A stretch of 64,000 bases of DNA from CAIWHR01 sp963708855 (GTDB lineage: Bacteria > Pseudomonadota > Gammaproteobacteria > Burkholderiales > Casimicrobiaceae), in NCBI GenBank assembly GCA_963708855.1, contig CAVPUM010000009.1, positions 310,001-374,000 of the forward strand, written 5' to 3'. Below, piece after piece: positions 46,477 through 55,733 of this stretch. A model generated the notes under the pieces. The model worked only from the letters and a program-made list of their open reading frames with translations, was not told where the DNA came from and ran no database searches. A program made the translations under genes and the position numbers. How positions within the stretch are numbered: the stretch's first letter is position 1; each line of letters starts with the position of its first letter.

Positions 46477-46538
46477 ACCACGCTTTTTCGGAAAGCCTCG
46501 CACGAGCGATGTCGGGGACAAGAAACGTGGCCTGTCCC
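46469..46538. repeat. REP-like palindromic element overlapping the lexA start
   Basis: Left end GGGGACATACCACGCTTTTT and right end ACGTGGCCTGTCCC, inverted relative to each other. It covers the first codons of lexA (ATG TCC CC) and the leader up to 11 bases before the LexA box. The interior is the same sequence as in the imuA element with few changes. Confidence 0.8.
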
Positions 46539-46549
46539 GTTTTTAAGTA

Positions 46550-46567
46550 ACCGTATGGATATACGGT
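46550..46567. promoter_or_regulatory. LexA operator upstream of lexA
   Basis: ACCGTATGGATATACGGT, identical half-sites and spacing to the dnaE2 box. It lies 74 bases before the lexA ATG, with AT-rich flanks (TTTTTAAGTA and TTAACGAATTATAG) suited to a promoter. It allows autoregulation of the lexA-gst-voc-imuAB unit. Confidence 0.92.
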
Positions 46568-46754
46568 TAACGAATTATAGACGACCGGACGTCAGCGTCA
46601 ACCCCCCTTGGGCGCGCGGCATCCGCCCCGCGTTGACCGCCATCAACATCGGCCATCGGTGTGCTGCTAGGATACATTTTCACCGCGCACGAGTGATCGC
46701 CCGCCGGGCCGTCCCAAGGGCGAACACCGGAGCGCGGAGCGCGAAGGTTCTCCA

Positions 46755-47756
46755 ATGTGCGCGACGATGCAGGCGATGGTATGCGAAGGCAGGGGGCGAC
46801 CTCTCGCGCTGCGCACGCTGCCGCGACCCGAACCCGGACCGGGAGAGGTGCAGATCGCCGTGCGCGCCTGCGGCGTCTGCCGCACCGATCTGCACCTCGT
46901 CGACGGCGAGCTGCCGGACCCGAAGATCCCCGTCATCCCCGGCCACGAGATCGTCGGCACGATCACCGCGCACGGACCGGACGTCACCCGCCCCGCTGTG
47001 GGCGCACGGGTCGGCGTGCCATGGCTGGGCGGCAGTTGCGGGCATTGCGGCTTTTGCGCGACGGGACGCGAGAATCTCTGCGCGGACGCGCGCTTCACCG
47101 GTTACCAGCGCGATGGCGGCTATGCGGAATACGCAGTGGCCGATGCCCGCTACGTCCTCCCGTTGCCCGATCGTTACGACGACGTTCATGCCGCGCCGCT
47201 GCTGTGCGCCGGGCTCATCGGCTATCGCGCCTACGCGATGGCGGGCGAGGCCCGCACGCTCGGACTCTACGGCTTCGGCGCGGCGGCGCATCTGATCGCG
47301 CAGGTCGCGCTCGCGCAGGGACGCACGGTGTTCGCCTTCACGCGCCCCGGCGATCGCGCCGCGCAGGCGTTCGCGACGAAAGTCGGCGTGCACTGGGCCG
47401 GCGACAGCGACGCCACGGCGCCGGCGCCGCTCGATGCCGCGCTGATCTTCGCCCCGGTCGGCGCATTGATCCCCGCCGCGCTCGCGGCGACGGCACGCGG
47501 CGGCACCGTGGTCTGCGCCGGCATCCACATGAGCGACATACCGGGGTTTGCCTACCGGCTGCTCTGGGGCGAGCGCTGCGTGCGCTCGGTCGCCAACCTG
47601 ACCCGGCGCGACGGCGAGGCGTTTCTCGCACTCGCGGCGACGATGCCTCTGTCGGTACACGTCGAACCCTACCCGCTCGCGCGTGCCAACGACGCGCTCG
47701 CGCAGCTGCGCGCCGGTGCCATGGCGGGTGCCGCCGTATTGACGCCGGCCGGCTGA
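46755..47756 (+). CDS. Zinc-dependent alcohol dehydrogenase
   Basis: 333 residues of the medium-chain dehydrogenase family. Catalytic zinc ligands are the Cys of CGVCRTDLH and the His-Glu of PGHEIVG. The structural zinc is held by CGHCGFCATGRENLC. The nucleotide-binding motif is GLYGFGAAAHLIAQVA. It most resembles NAD-dependent alcohol dehydrogenases of the AdhP group. The start is either ATG at 46755 or 46767. It is divergent from lexA, whose operator lies 188 bases upstream; whether LexA affects it is unknown. It may feed alcohol-derived aldehydes into AOR. Confidence 0.9.
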   Translation: MCATMQAMVCEGRGRPLALRTLPRPEPGPGEVQIAVRACGVCRTDLHLVDGELPDPKIPVIPGHEIVGTITAHGPDVTRPAVGARVGVPWLGGSCGHCGFCATGRENLCADARFTGYQRDGGYAEYAVADARYVLPLPDRYDDVHAAPLLCAGLIGYRAYAMAGEARTLGLYGFGAAAHLIAQVALAQGRTVFAFTRPGDRAAQAFATKVGVHWAGDSDATAPAPLDAALIFAPVGALIPAALAATARGGTVVCAGIHMSDIPGFAYRLLWGERCVRSVANLTRRDGEAFLALAATMPLSVHVEPYPLARANDALAQLRAGAMAGAAVLTPAG

Positions 47757-47881
47757 AGGCGTCGAATGAACCAAATGCCCCGATTTCCACCGCCATTCGC
47801 CGCACGAGCGGGATCGTTGCATCGGCCCGGATGGCGACTCGTCCGTCGTTCCACCCCCCACCCACCACAGGAGCAATGAGC

Positions 47882-48547
47882 ATGGCCACGAAGTCCGCAC
47901 CGAAGTCTGCCCCCAAGCCTGCAGCCACCGGCAAGCCGGCCCGGAAAAGGGCGAAACCGGCGGCGAAGCGCGCCGCGAAAGCCGCCCCGAAAGTCGCCGC
48001 GAAGACCCCCGACATGTTCGCGCTGCCTGACGCGACGCAGCTCGCCAAGTACGCGAAGACGTTGACGCCCGAGCAGGCGTTCGAGCTCTATCGTGCGAAT
48101 GCGAAGCTCGCCCTCGACGTGATCGATGCCGCCATCGAGAGCACGGCGAAGATGCGCCGGCTGCAGTTCGAAGGTGAGGAGTCCGCCCGCACGATGCAGA
48201 AGAAGGCGGCGCGCCGTGCTGCCGAAGCGGGCGACGTTCCGTCGCTCATGGCCGCCGGGCAAAGCGTATCGCAGGAAGCGATCGAACGGTCGATGGCCTA
48301 CTGGAGCCAGATGTTCGAGCTGGTCGTGGAAATGCAGAAGCGCCTGTTCGCGCTGATGGAGGACCAGATGTCCGGCGTGCCGGGCGTGAAGCAGGCCAAG
48401 GCGGCGATGGCCATGATGCCCGACATGACGAAGATGCAGAACGTCGTTTCGGCGATGCAGGGCGTGATGTCGTCGGGCGGGTCGGCGTTCGAGTCGATGC
48501 AGAAGGTGATGGGAGACTTCGCGAAGATGTCAGGAATGAAACGCTGA
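47882..48547 (+). CDS. Phasin family protein (polyhydroxyalkanoate granule-associated)
   Basis: 221 residues. The first ~42 are rich in Ala, Lys and Pro (SAPKSAPKPAATGKPARKRA), resembling the DNA-binding tail of some phasins and histone-like proteins. A phasin-type amphipathic helical domain follows (LTPEQAFELYRANAKLALDV, IERSMAYWSQMFELVVEMQK) with a Met-rich C-terminus. It probably coats storage granules, and the basic tail may tie granules to the nucleoid. AGGAG stands 8 bases before the ATG at 47882; a second ATG six bases earlier is in frame. Confidence 0.87.
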   Translation: MATKSAPKSAPKPAATGKPARKRAKPAAKRAAKAAPKVAAKTPDMFALPDATQLAKYAKTLTPEQAFELYRANAKLALDVIDAAIESTAKMRRLQFEGEESARTMQKKAARRAAEAGDVPSLMAAGQSVSQEAIERSMAYWSQMFELVVEMQKRLFALMEDQMSGVPGVKQAKAAMAMMPDMTKMQNVVSAMQGVMSSGGSAFESMQKVMGDFAKMSGMKR

Positions 48548-48734
48548 CCGGCCTCCGGATTGCCGCGTGCGCGGCGACGACGATCCACTTGAACTGAACA
48601 GTTTGCAGGGGGACATCGGTCGCGCATGCGGGCATGTCAATTGCTTGTCGATGAACTCCTGGCGGATCGCGCTCCGCCGCACGTGTGCGCTCGTTGCCGA
48701 GGCATCCTGCGCATGTGGATAACGGAGTCCATCG

Positions 48735-49139
48735 ATGAAGTCGCTCGAGTTCGTGAAGGTTTCCATTACCGACGGCCGGCAGGAGCTGGAGAGTCAGCGC
48801 AAGCCGGTTGACGACCGTGCGTGGGTCGCCCGGCGCGCGCCGCAGAGGCGCGCCGTGCTGCTGGACGCGACCACGCTCTGGATGGCGGAATTGCCTCAGC
48901 CAGTCCGGCCCACCCTGTTGGCGCGGAGGTTTCCGCGCATCGCGAACAGCATCGCGGAACTTTGGCGGCGCGTCGCGGACTGCGAAGAATACCTCGATAC
49001 GCTGGTCGTCGACCGGCGCGGCGGCCGCACGGGGTTCCCGCCCGAGGTCGCGCAGGAGCTGACGGCGCTGCGCAGTTACTTCGCGGAGCTGCATCGTCGG
49101 AATCGCGCGGCATGGGAGCTGGTGGCGCGAGACCACTAG
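48735..49139 (+). CDS. Hypothetical protein, paralogue of the broken gene at 53.3 kb
   Basis: 134 residues, soluble and rich in Arg. The conserved core is WMAELPQPVRPTLLARRFPR, then IANSIAELWRRVADCEEYLD and RRGGRTGFPPEVAQELTALR. The same core, with FPPDV and VRPLALATQYPRVANRIA, recurs in pieces at 53299-53620. The family is not one I can name; similar short proteins occur in betaproteobacteria. It has a weak ribosome site (GGAGTCC) before the ATG and stands alone. Confidence 0.72.
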   Translation: MKSLEFVKVSITDGRQELESQRKPVDDRAWVARRAPQRRAVLLDATTLWMAELPQPVRPTLLARRFPRIANSIAELWRRVADCEEYLDTLVVDRRGGRTGFPPEVAQELTALRSYFAELHRRNRAAWELVARDH

Positions 49140-49475
49140 AACCAAGTCGTTCGCCCGTCGTACCCCGCTTTCCACCTGTCAATCGGTCCCGGCCTGTAGC
49201 GTACGGCTTGCATTCGCCGCATCGCACGCGCGTGCATTCACGTTCATTGCTGAACGCGCTGCGGCGATCCGCGTGCCGTCGCAGCGCGCAGGCGCGCACG
49301 CAGCATGCTCTTCGGCAGCATCATGGCATGCGTCTTGCTGATCACACGACACCAGAGCTGCGGCTGCAATCCCGCAAGCCGCCGCTGTAGTTGACAGCGA
49401 TATTAAGCGATCGAGTTTCGACGGGGCCGGCGCCGATGGAGCAGAAGCGCGCCCCGGCGAGTCCGGTCATCAAAC
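49140..49475. other. Intergenic region, 336 bases
   Basis: Upstream of the GGDEF/EAL gene. No gene, hairpin with T run or repeat that I can support. Confidence 0.45.
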
Positions 49476-52041
49476 ATGAGGATCGAAGGAGCATTTCTCC
49501 GGAGCAGGACGGCACGTCGCATCGTTGCGCTCTTCGCTGCGTCGGCACTGATTCCGCTCGCAGTGACCGCGGCTTTGTCCTGGATGCAGGTGCGCAGCCT
49601 GCCCGAGGCCGACGCTACCGCGCCGATGGCCGCGCTGACATCGATCCTGCTCGCCTCGGCGGTGCTTGCGGTGCTGGTCGCGGCCGTCTTCAGCGCGCTG
49701 CAGATTCGCCGAACGCTGGAGCCGCTGGAAAAGCTGGTCGACGGCACGCGCCGGGCGGGCGACGGGGATCTTACGGCACGAGTGGACATTCCGCCGGACA
49801 ACGAATTCGGTGCGCTCGCGTCGTCGTTCAACTCGATGGCGGCTCGTCTCGGCAGCCAGTTCACCGCGTTGCTCACACTCTCGGACATCGACCAGGCGAT
49901 CCTGTCCCGGCTCGATCTCGACCGCGTCATCGAGACGGTCGTCACGCGCATGCGCGACATCGTGCCGGCCGACTTCGTCAGCATCGCCATCGTCGATCGC
50001 AATGCCCCGGACATGCTTCGCATCTACACGCGGGATCAGGGCAGCGACAACGGGCTCCAGCTGGAGCGCTACGCCTGTTCGACCGACGACGTGAGCGTGC
50101 TGCTCGGCTATCCGGACGGCCTTTGGCTCGATGGAACCCAAGCGGTGACGCCCTACCTGGCGCCGGTGGCAAAGCTGGGCGCCGTATCGCTGCTCGTGCT
50201 GCCGATCATCTGGCAGAACGCCGTCGTAGGTGCCGTGGTGCTGGGATTCGCCCGATCGGCGATGCTCAGCGACGAGGAGCGCGCACGGGCGAGGAGCCTC
50301 GGCGATCGCGTCGGCGTCGCCTTCGCGACGGCGGCGAAGGACGAGCAGCTCTACTACCAGGCGAACTACGACGCGCTGACATCGCTCCCGAACCGCCTGT
50401 ATTTCAAGGATCAGCTCGCCCGCCGGTACGCACAGGCGCAGCGGGAACCGCAGCCGTTCGCGCTGCTGTTCATCGATCTCGACCATTTCAAGACGATCAA
50501 CGACAGCCTCGGCCATGCGGCGGGCGACGAAGTGCTGCGGCAGACGGCAGAACGGCTGAAGCAGTGCGTGCGCGAGACCGACACGGTGACGCGCCTCGGC
50601 GGCGATGAGTTCACGATCATCCTGTCCCACATCCGCGCGACCCGCGATCCGGAATCGGTCGCCGAGCATGTCCTGCAGTCGATGGCGGCCCCGTTCATCA
50701 TTGCCGGCAACGAGCATTTCCTGAATGCGAGCATCGGCATCGCGCTCTACCCGGAAGACGGCCGATCGGCGGAGGAGCTGCTGCGCAATGCCGACACGGC
50801 AATGTACCGGGCGAAGGAGGGCGGACGCGGGCGGTTCGTGTACTTCGAGGAGCGCATGAACGTGGCGGCCGTCGCGCGCGTGAATCTGGAGCGGGATCTG
50901 CGCCGGGCGATCGAGCAAAACGAGTTCAGTCTCGGGTACCAGCCGCAACTCGACTTGCGCAGCGGGCGCGTATCCGGCGTCGAAGCGCTGCTGCGCTGGG
51001 ACAGCCCGGACCACGGCGAGCGCGCGCCGGCCGAATTCATCGCCCTTGCCGAAGAAACGGGACTCATCGAGCCTATCGGCGAATGGGTACTGCGGGAAGC
51101 GTGCCGCCAGTACGTCGCGTGGCAGGCGGAAGGAGTGCTGCTTCCCTACATCGCCGTGAATGTTTCGGCGCGACATTTCCGGCAAAGAGGATTCGCGGCG
51201 GAGGTCCAGTCGATTGTGCGCGGCACGGGAATCCCGCCGCATTGCCTCGAGCTCGAGATCACCGAAAGCCTGCTGATCGATGCGAGCGACGGTATCGTGG
51301 TGAGTGCTCGACGAGCTGCTCGCTCTGGGCATCACTGTCGGCCTCGACGATTTTGGCACCGGCTATTCGTCACTCGCCTGCCTCAAGCGCTTCCCGACCA
51401 GGACCGTGAAGATCGACCGCGCGTTCGTGATGGACTTGGGCAACGACGACGGTACGGGCGCGATTGCCGCGGCCATCGTTGCGATGGCGCACGCGCTGGA
51501 GAAACGGGTCGTGGCGGAAGGCGTCGAGACCGAGAGGCAGGCCGCGATACTCACCCGACTGGGATGCGATCATATCCAGGGCCATTACTACAGCCGCCCG
51601 CTGACGGCGCCGATGCTCGGTGCCTTCGTCACGGGCGGCCACGGCGGGGGCGGCCAGGAGACCACCGAAACTGTCGAAGGTCGCCGCACGGCGATGACGG
51701 TTCCACGCCGCAGTACACCGATCGACCGGAACTGGAAAGTCTTCTGCAAATCAGTTTCCACATTTTCTCGATCGGTCTGTTGGTCGCAGTCGCGGTCGCG
51801 CTCGCGATGTGGACCACATCGCTCGGATTGCGTCTCGGGGTCATCATTATACTCAGCGTCATACAGCACCGATTCGGTGCGGTCGAGACGAGGCCGCGCA
51901 ATCGCGACGGGACGCGCGGGAGGGCTTGCATGGCACTGCGGACCAAGGTCCTCCATCGTCAGCGGTCGGGCGCAAGCCGTGGCGCGACTGCACTTTCAGT
52001 GTGTGTCCTGGCGCACAGACGGTGCCGCGTACGGGTGCTGA
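49476..52041 (+). CDS. Membrane GGDEF/EAL protein with HAMP and GAF domains (frame break)
   Basis: Two N-terminal membrane helices (IVALFAASALIPLAVTAALS and ILLASAVLAVLVAAVFSAL) are followed by a HAMP domain, a GAF domain (about 140-290) and a GGDEF domain. The active loop is RLGGDEFT, intact but preceded by no clear RxxD inhibitory site. The EAL domain opens YQPQLDLRSGRVSGVEALLRW, where the signature is EAL, with ELEITESL and, after a one-base insertion near 51304, DDFGTGYSSL and KIDRAF, VVAEGVET. Both synthesis and breakdown of cyclic di-GMP are possible. The tail beyond 51660 does not look natural, so another frame break near there is likely. Confidence 0.85.
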
Positions 52042-52108
52042 AATTCACGTCATGTTGCTGCGCCCGCGACGAGCGGGGGTGGTTGCAATAACCTGACGGA
52101 GGACAATT

Positions 52109-52291
52109 GTGAGCCAGTCGACCGCTATCAGATTTGGAAAAGAGGAACTTTCGGCTCTCAATGCCAGGGCGGACGCGCGGTCGAAGCGGGACGCGAGTGC
52201 GTGGGACGAAGCCGTCGATTGGGGCGTCCCCGATTGCAGCACTATGTGCGCCTCCGAGTGGCGAGAGGCGACGGCGCCCGTTTTCGATTGA
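52109..52291 (+). CDS. Possible small protein, 60 residues
   Basis: A GTG start with a strong GGAGGA ribosome site 6-10 bases upstream opens a frame beginning MSQSTAIRFGKEELSALNAR. It has plausible composition and no membrane span. It is followed 66 bases later by a lipoprotein gene. No family recognised; support rests mainly on the ribosome site. Confidence 0.4.
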   Translation: MSQSTAIRFGKEELSALNARADARSKRDASAWDEAVDWGVPDCSTMCASEWREATAPVFD

Positions 52292-52356
52292 TCTTCGTCT
52301 GCAAACCGGTCCTCGTGTGCAGCTGTTTCTGTTGGTCAACCTTTGAGGAGTGATTG

Positions 52357-52719
52357 ATGAACAGGGCATCCCGATCCATTTTCGCCGGCGCGGCACTGGC
52401 AATGGTGTTGGCCGGTTGTCAAAAAAGTGACGCGCCGGCCAGCACCTCAAGCGGCGCGCCACCGGAATCTGTGACGACGAACGCATCGCCCGTCCCGCAG
52501 ATGCCAAAGGGCGACCCTTCGCTGCCTGACGCGGCCACTGCGTTGGCAGCACAGGATGCCGCAGATAAGACCAAGGCGCTGCAGGACGCCACCGCGCTGC
52601 AGCAGAAGCCGGCGCCTCAGGACAAGATGACCAAAACCGAGGAGTCGAAGGCGATGCCGTTGCCCGGTCAGGCCAACGACCATTCGACTACCGCCGTCGA
52701 CAAGAACAAAGGCGGCTAG
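52357..52719 (+). CDS. Small lipoprotein
   Basis: 120 residues with a lipoprotein signal peptide ending in the lipobox LAGC (AALAMVLAGCQKSD). The mature part is hydrophilic, low in aromatic residues and rich in Ala, Lys, Pro and Gln. It looks disordered and envelope-bound. GAGGAG lies 8 bases before the ATG at 52357; a TTG directly before it is the alternative. No function recognised. Confidence 0.8.
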   Translation: MNRASRSIFAGAALAMVLAGCQKSDAPASTSSGAPPESVTTNASPVPQMPKGDPSLPDAATALAAQDAADKTKALQDATALQQKPAPQDKMTKTEESKAMPLPGQANDHSTTAVDKNKGG

Positions 52720-52934
52720 GAAGTCGACGGGCGACCCGGCGCGCTGGATGTGGCTGCCGCGCCCGCAGTCATCCGTCGCGCAGAGCGAATCCCGACATTC
52801 GAGGATCATCGGGGACGGTGTCTTCTTGCATTCCAAATCAGTGTTGGGAGACAAGAATGAAACGTAGCAGAACTCCGTCCTTCGCCAATCCGTTCCTGGT
52901 CTGGTCCCGTCTCGCGTGGAAAACCAGCGAGTGG

Positions 52935-53022
52935 TGCCCAGGGCCGGACTCGAACCGGCACGGCGCGGTCAAGCGCCCGCGGATTTTAAGTCCGCTGTGT
53001 CTACCAGTTTCACCACCCGGGC
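52935..53022 (-). tRNA. tRNA-Leu (TAA anticodon)
   Basis: On the minus strand the 88-base gene starts GCCCGGGTGGTGAAACTGGT and has anticodon loop CTTAAAA in an ACAGCGGA/TCCGCGGG-type stem. It has the long variable arm of tRNA-Leu, the T arm with GGTTCGAGTCC, and closes with CCTGGGC A. The acceptor stem pairs throughout with one G-T. The CCA end is encoded at 52932-52934. Confidence 0.96.
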
Positions 53023-53298
53023 ATGCTTGCTCGAGCCCCGCGCCGCGCCGAGCAACCGTCGGTCAGCGCGCGAAAACGGCGGGCAACGCTCGCGCATGTT
53101 AGCAAACTCCGCCTGGCACGCCGTTTGCTCGCGGATCCTCACCGAGGCCGGATCTCATTCGTGGTCTTGTTCCCGACCGGGTTCCCCAGCGAGGCAATAT
53201 GTCGATCCACACTCCCGGCGCGAGGCGCCGCAGAAGGTACAACCTGCAACAGACCCGGCTGGTCGCCGACAAGCGGGCTTCCCCGGAAACGGCGTCCC

Positions 53299-53620
53299 CA
53301 TGACGCGGAAGCGCCTCCCGAAGCGAAATTGCGACGGCGCAAGTCGCTCGAGGTCAACCGGCTGCTGTCCTCGACGATCGATTGGCTCGCGAGCTTGCCG
53401 CTCCGGTGCGGCCGCTGGCGCTGGCGACGCAGTACCCTCGGGTCGCCAACCGGATTGCGCAGGAGTGGAAGGAGCCGAGCGCCTGCCGCAGGGACTTCGA
53501 GGATCTTGTGTACGACAATCGCGGAAATCGCGAGGGGTTCCCGCCGGACGTCTGGTCGAGCTCCTGGCGCTGCGCGACCACTACTACGGTTACGACCTGA
53601 TGCTCGCCAAGGAGGCGTGA
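53299..53620 (+). pseudogene. Frameshifted paralogue of the 48735-49139 protein
   Basis: Begins MTRKRLPKRN at 53299 and then passes through other frames: KSLEVNRLLSSTIDWLASLP, then VRPLALATQYPRVANRIAQE with DFEDLVYDNRGNREGFPPDV, and finally LVELLALRDHYYGYDLMLAK with a stop at 53618. Together these mirror the protein at 48735-49139, especially VRP.LA..(F/Y)PR(I/V)AN.IA and R.GFPP(E/D)V. At least two indels break it. It may be real decay of a duplicate or the same sequence-error problem seen elsewhere. Confidence 0.68.
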
Positions 53621-53663
53621 GCCGAACGGCCCCCACGCTCAAGCGACGCAGGCGCGGACGCCG

Positions 53664-54392
53664 TCACAGCGGCAGGAACACGGCGGTCGCGAGCCCCTGA
53701 CTGAAGCGCCGGATCGTGCGGTTCGTGCGTTGCGCCATCACCAGGGACAGCGTGTCCTGATAGGCGACGAGCTTGCCGATCTCGCGCTCGAACGACAGGT
53801 TGGGCGCGCTGGCCGACATCTCGTTGCTGAGCAGCAGCAGTTCGCCATTGGGACCGCGCGCGCTGGCGAGCTTCCACGCGGCGATCTCGATGTTGCGCGC
53901 GGCGTTGTACAGACGCTGGGCGTCCAGGCTGTCGGTCAGGTAGAACTGCGTCTTGTCGCCGTAGGCCGTGGCGATCATGCTGCCCAGGCCGACGCCGAAA
54001 GCCAGGACGCGGTCGCCCGTGAAGTCCGGCCGGAACGCGGTCTGCAGGGCATCGACGCCCCGCTGGTTCGACAACTCCGCGAAGCGCCACGCGTAGCGCG
54101 GATCGAACGCGCGGGCCACGCCGGCCTCCGGCGTCGGGAGTCCGCTCTTGCGGAGCTCGCGCGGGTTGCGCCGGTAGAGCTTTTCCATCAGCAGTCTGGC
54201 CGACGCGATGCTCTCGCGCAGGTGCACCTCGGCGACGGCGTCGATGTCGGACTTGACGAGATCGCTCAGCTTGAACGTCGCTTCGGTCGGCGCCGGCCGG
54301 CGACCGGTCGGCGATGCCGTGGGTGGGGAGGTCGACGGCGACGTGCAGGCGGCCAGCAGACAGGCGGCGAGCGCGAGCAGGGTGGCGCGCAT
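53664..54392 (-). CDS. Lipoprotein of unknown function
   Basis: 242 residues with a lipoprotein signal (LLALAACLLAAC, lipobox LAAC) and a Ser/Thr/Pro spacer. The mainly helical domain has VHLRESIASARLLMEKLYRR, FGVGLGSMIATAYGDKTQFY and REIGKLVAYQDTLSLVMAQR. It is well formed from end to end with no frame break. No family name comes to mind. It stands alone, divergent from the flavin reductase gene. Confidence 0.8.
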   Translation of the reverse strand: MRATLLALAACLLAACTSPSTSPPTASPTGRRPAPTEATFKLSDLVKSDIDAVAEVHLRESIASARLLMEKLYRRNPRELRKSGLPTPEAGVARAFDPRYAWRFAELSNQRGVDALQTAFRPDFTGDRVLAFGVGLGSMIATAYGDKTQFYLTDSLDAQRLYNAARNIEIAAWKLASARGPNGELLLLSNEMSASAPNLSFEREIGKLVAYQDTLSLVMAQRTNRTIRRFSQGLATAVFLPL

Positions 54393-54564
54393 CCCGCGGA
54401 TGCTGGCGCATCGCGCCGTCGAATGTCAATCCGGTCGCGGCGGCGCGGCGGCGCGGCGGGGCGCGGACGTCGGGCGCACGCACGATGCGCGGCCCCTGGT
54501 CCGGTTCGCGGGATTGGTCGGTGCGGTCGCATCGCGGTACGATGGACGCCGGAGGAGGGTCCGC

Positions 54565-55101
54565 ATGCGCAAGCGAACGCTGCCGTTGGCGCGGGTCTAC
54601 GGGCTGCTCGAGCCCGGTCCCGTCGTGCTGCTCACGACCGCGCGCAAGGGTCGCGCCAATGTCATGGCCATGTCATGGCACACCATGCTGGAATTCGAGC
54701 CGCCGCTCGTCGGCTGTGTCGTCAGCAATCGCAATCACTCGTTCGAAGCGCTGCGCACGACGAAGGAGTGCGTGATTGCCATCCCGACGGCCGAGCTCGC
54801 GCCCAAGGTCGTGCGTTGCGGCAATGTCAGCGGGCGCTCTGTCGACAAGTTCGCCACCATCGGGCTCACGCCGGTGCCGGCCACGCTCGTCGGCGCGCCG
54901 CTCGTCGCCGAGTGCTTTGCCAACCTCGAGTGCAAGGTCGTCGACAGGCGAATGGTCAACAAGTACAATTTCTTCGTCCTCGAGGTGGTGCACGCATGGA
55001 TCGAGCCGGGCAGGACGGAAGTGCGCACGATTCACCATCGCGGCCGCGGCGTGTTCACGGTCGCGGGCCGGACACTCAAGCTGCCATCGCGAATGAAGTG
55101 A
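54565..55101 (+). CDS. Flavin reductase family protein
   Basis: 178 residues with the FMN-binding split-barrel pattern of the flavin reductase-like family: PGPVVLLTTARKGRANVMAM (flavin phosphate site), PPLVGCVVSNRNHSFEAL, ECVIAIPTAELAPKV and LVAECFANLECKVV. GGAGGAGG precedes the ATG by 5 bases. It could reduce FMN for a partner oxygenase or be a DIM6/NTAB-type reductase; no partner gene is nearby. It ends 37 bases before the next gene. Confidence 0.88.
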   Translation: MRKRTLPLARVYGLLEPGPVVLLTTARKGRANVMAMSWHTMLEFEPPLVGCVVSNRNHSFEALRTTKECVIAIPTAELAPKVVRCGNVSGRSVDKFATIGLTPVPATLVGAPLVAECFANLECKVVDRRMVNKYNFFVLEVVHAWIEPGRTEVRTIHHRGRGVFTVAGRTLKLPSRMK

Positions 55102-55138
55102 CGCCGCCCGGCGAATCGCGCGACGGGATCGCTCGGTG

Positions 55139-55733
55139 ATGAAGGGATCGCGGTCGCTGCGCACGATCCGGATTGCGGCCACGCGCGTGGCGGCTCGTCG
55201 CCGTCGCCTGGGCGGGGCTGCTGGTCCTGGCGGCGTGCGGTCCCGCGCCGCCGCCGCCGGGGCGCTTCCCGCCGGTGGCGCCTGGCACGAGTTCCAGGGC
55301 ACGTGGACGGCGGCCGGCAGCCGCCACGCGATTCGCCTCGGTGACGAGCGGCGGGCCTCGATCGCGAATCTGAACGGCTCGCTGCTGCTCGCAGGCGCCG
55401 CGCGCCCGGGCGTGGGCTTCCGCGCCGAGGCGATCGTGCTCAACGACAGCGCCACCGGCATGGTCGGCCGTGCCGTCTGGACGGACGAGCACGGCGACCA
55501 GGCCTACAGCGAACTGCGCGGCGAAGGCACGGCGACGGGCAACCGGATCGTCGGCACCTTCGTCGGCGGTACCGGACGCTACGCGGGCGCGACGGGCAGC
55601 TACGAGTTCTCGTGGCGATTCGTGCTCGAGTCCGAGGACGGGACCGTGCAGGGCCAATCCGATGGGCCTCAAGGGCCGGGTGCGCGTCGGCTCGCCGCCG
55701 GCCGCGCCCGGCGCGGGAGCTCCGCGGCCATGA
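55139..55733 (+). CDS. Lipoprotein with allene-oxide-cyclase-like beta barrel (frame breaks)
   Basis: Reading through breaks near 55205, 55280 and 55657 gives a lipoprotein signal (AGLLVLAACG) and a beta-rich domain (TWTAAGSRHAIRLGDERRAS, RAVWTDEHGDQAYSELRGEG, NRIVGTFVGGTGRYAGATGS). The G-T-GRYAGATG segment resembles small secreted beta-barrel proteins, but the family assignment is tentative. Its stop overlaps the start of the transporter gene as ATGA, implying coupled translation. Confidence 0.6.

Noticed and set aside
49470..51359. A 629-codon minus-strand frame
   Set aside because: Antisense to the GGDEF/EAL gene; no domain or ribosome site.
52932..53300. tRNA-Leu as an attachment site for an integrated element
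   Set aside because: No integrase gene and no direct repeat of the tRNA 3' end were seen nearby.
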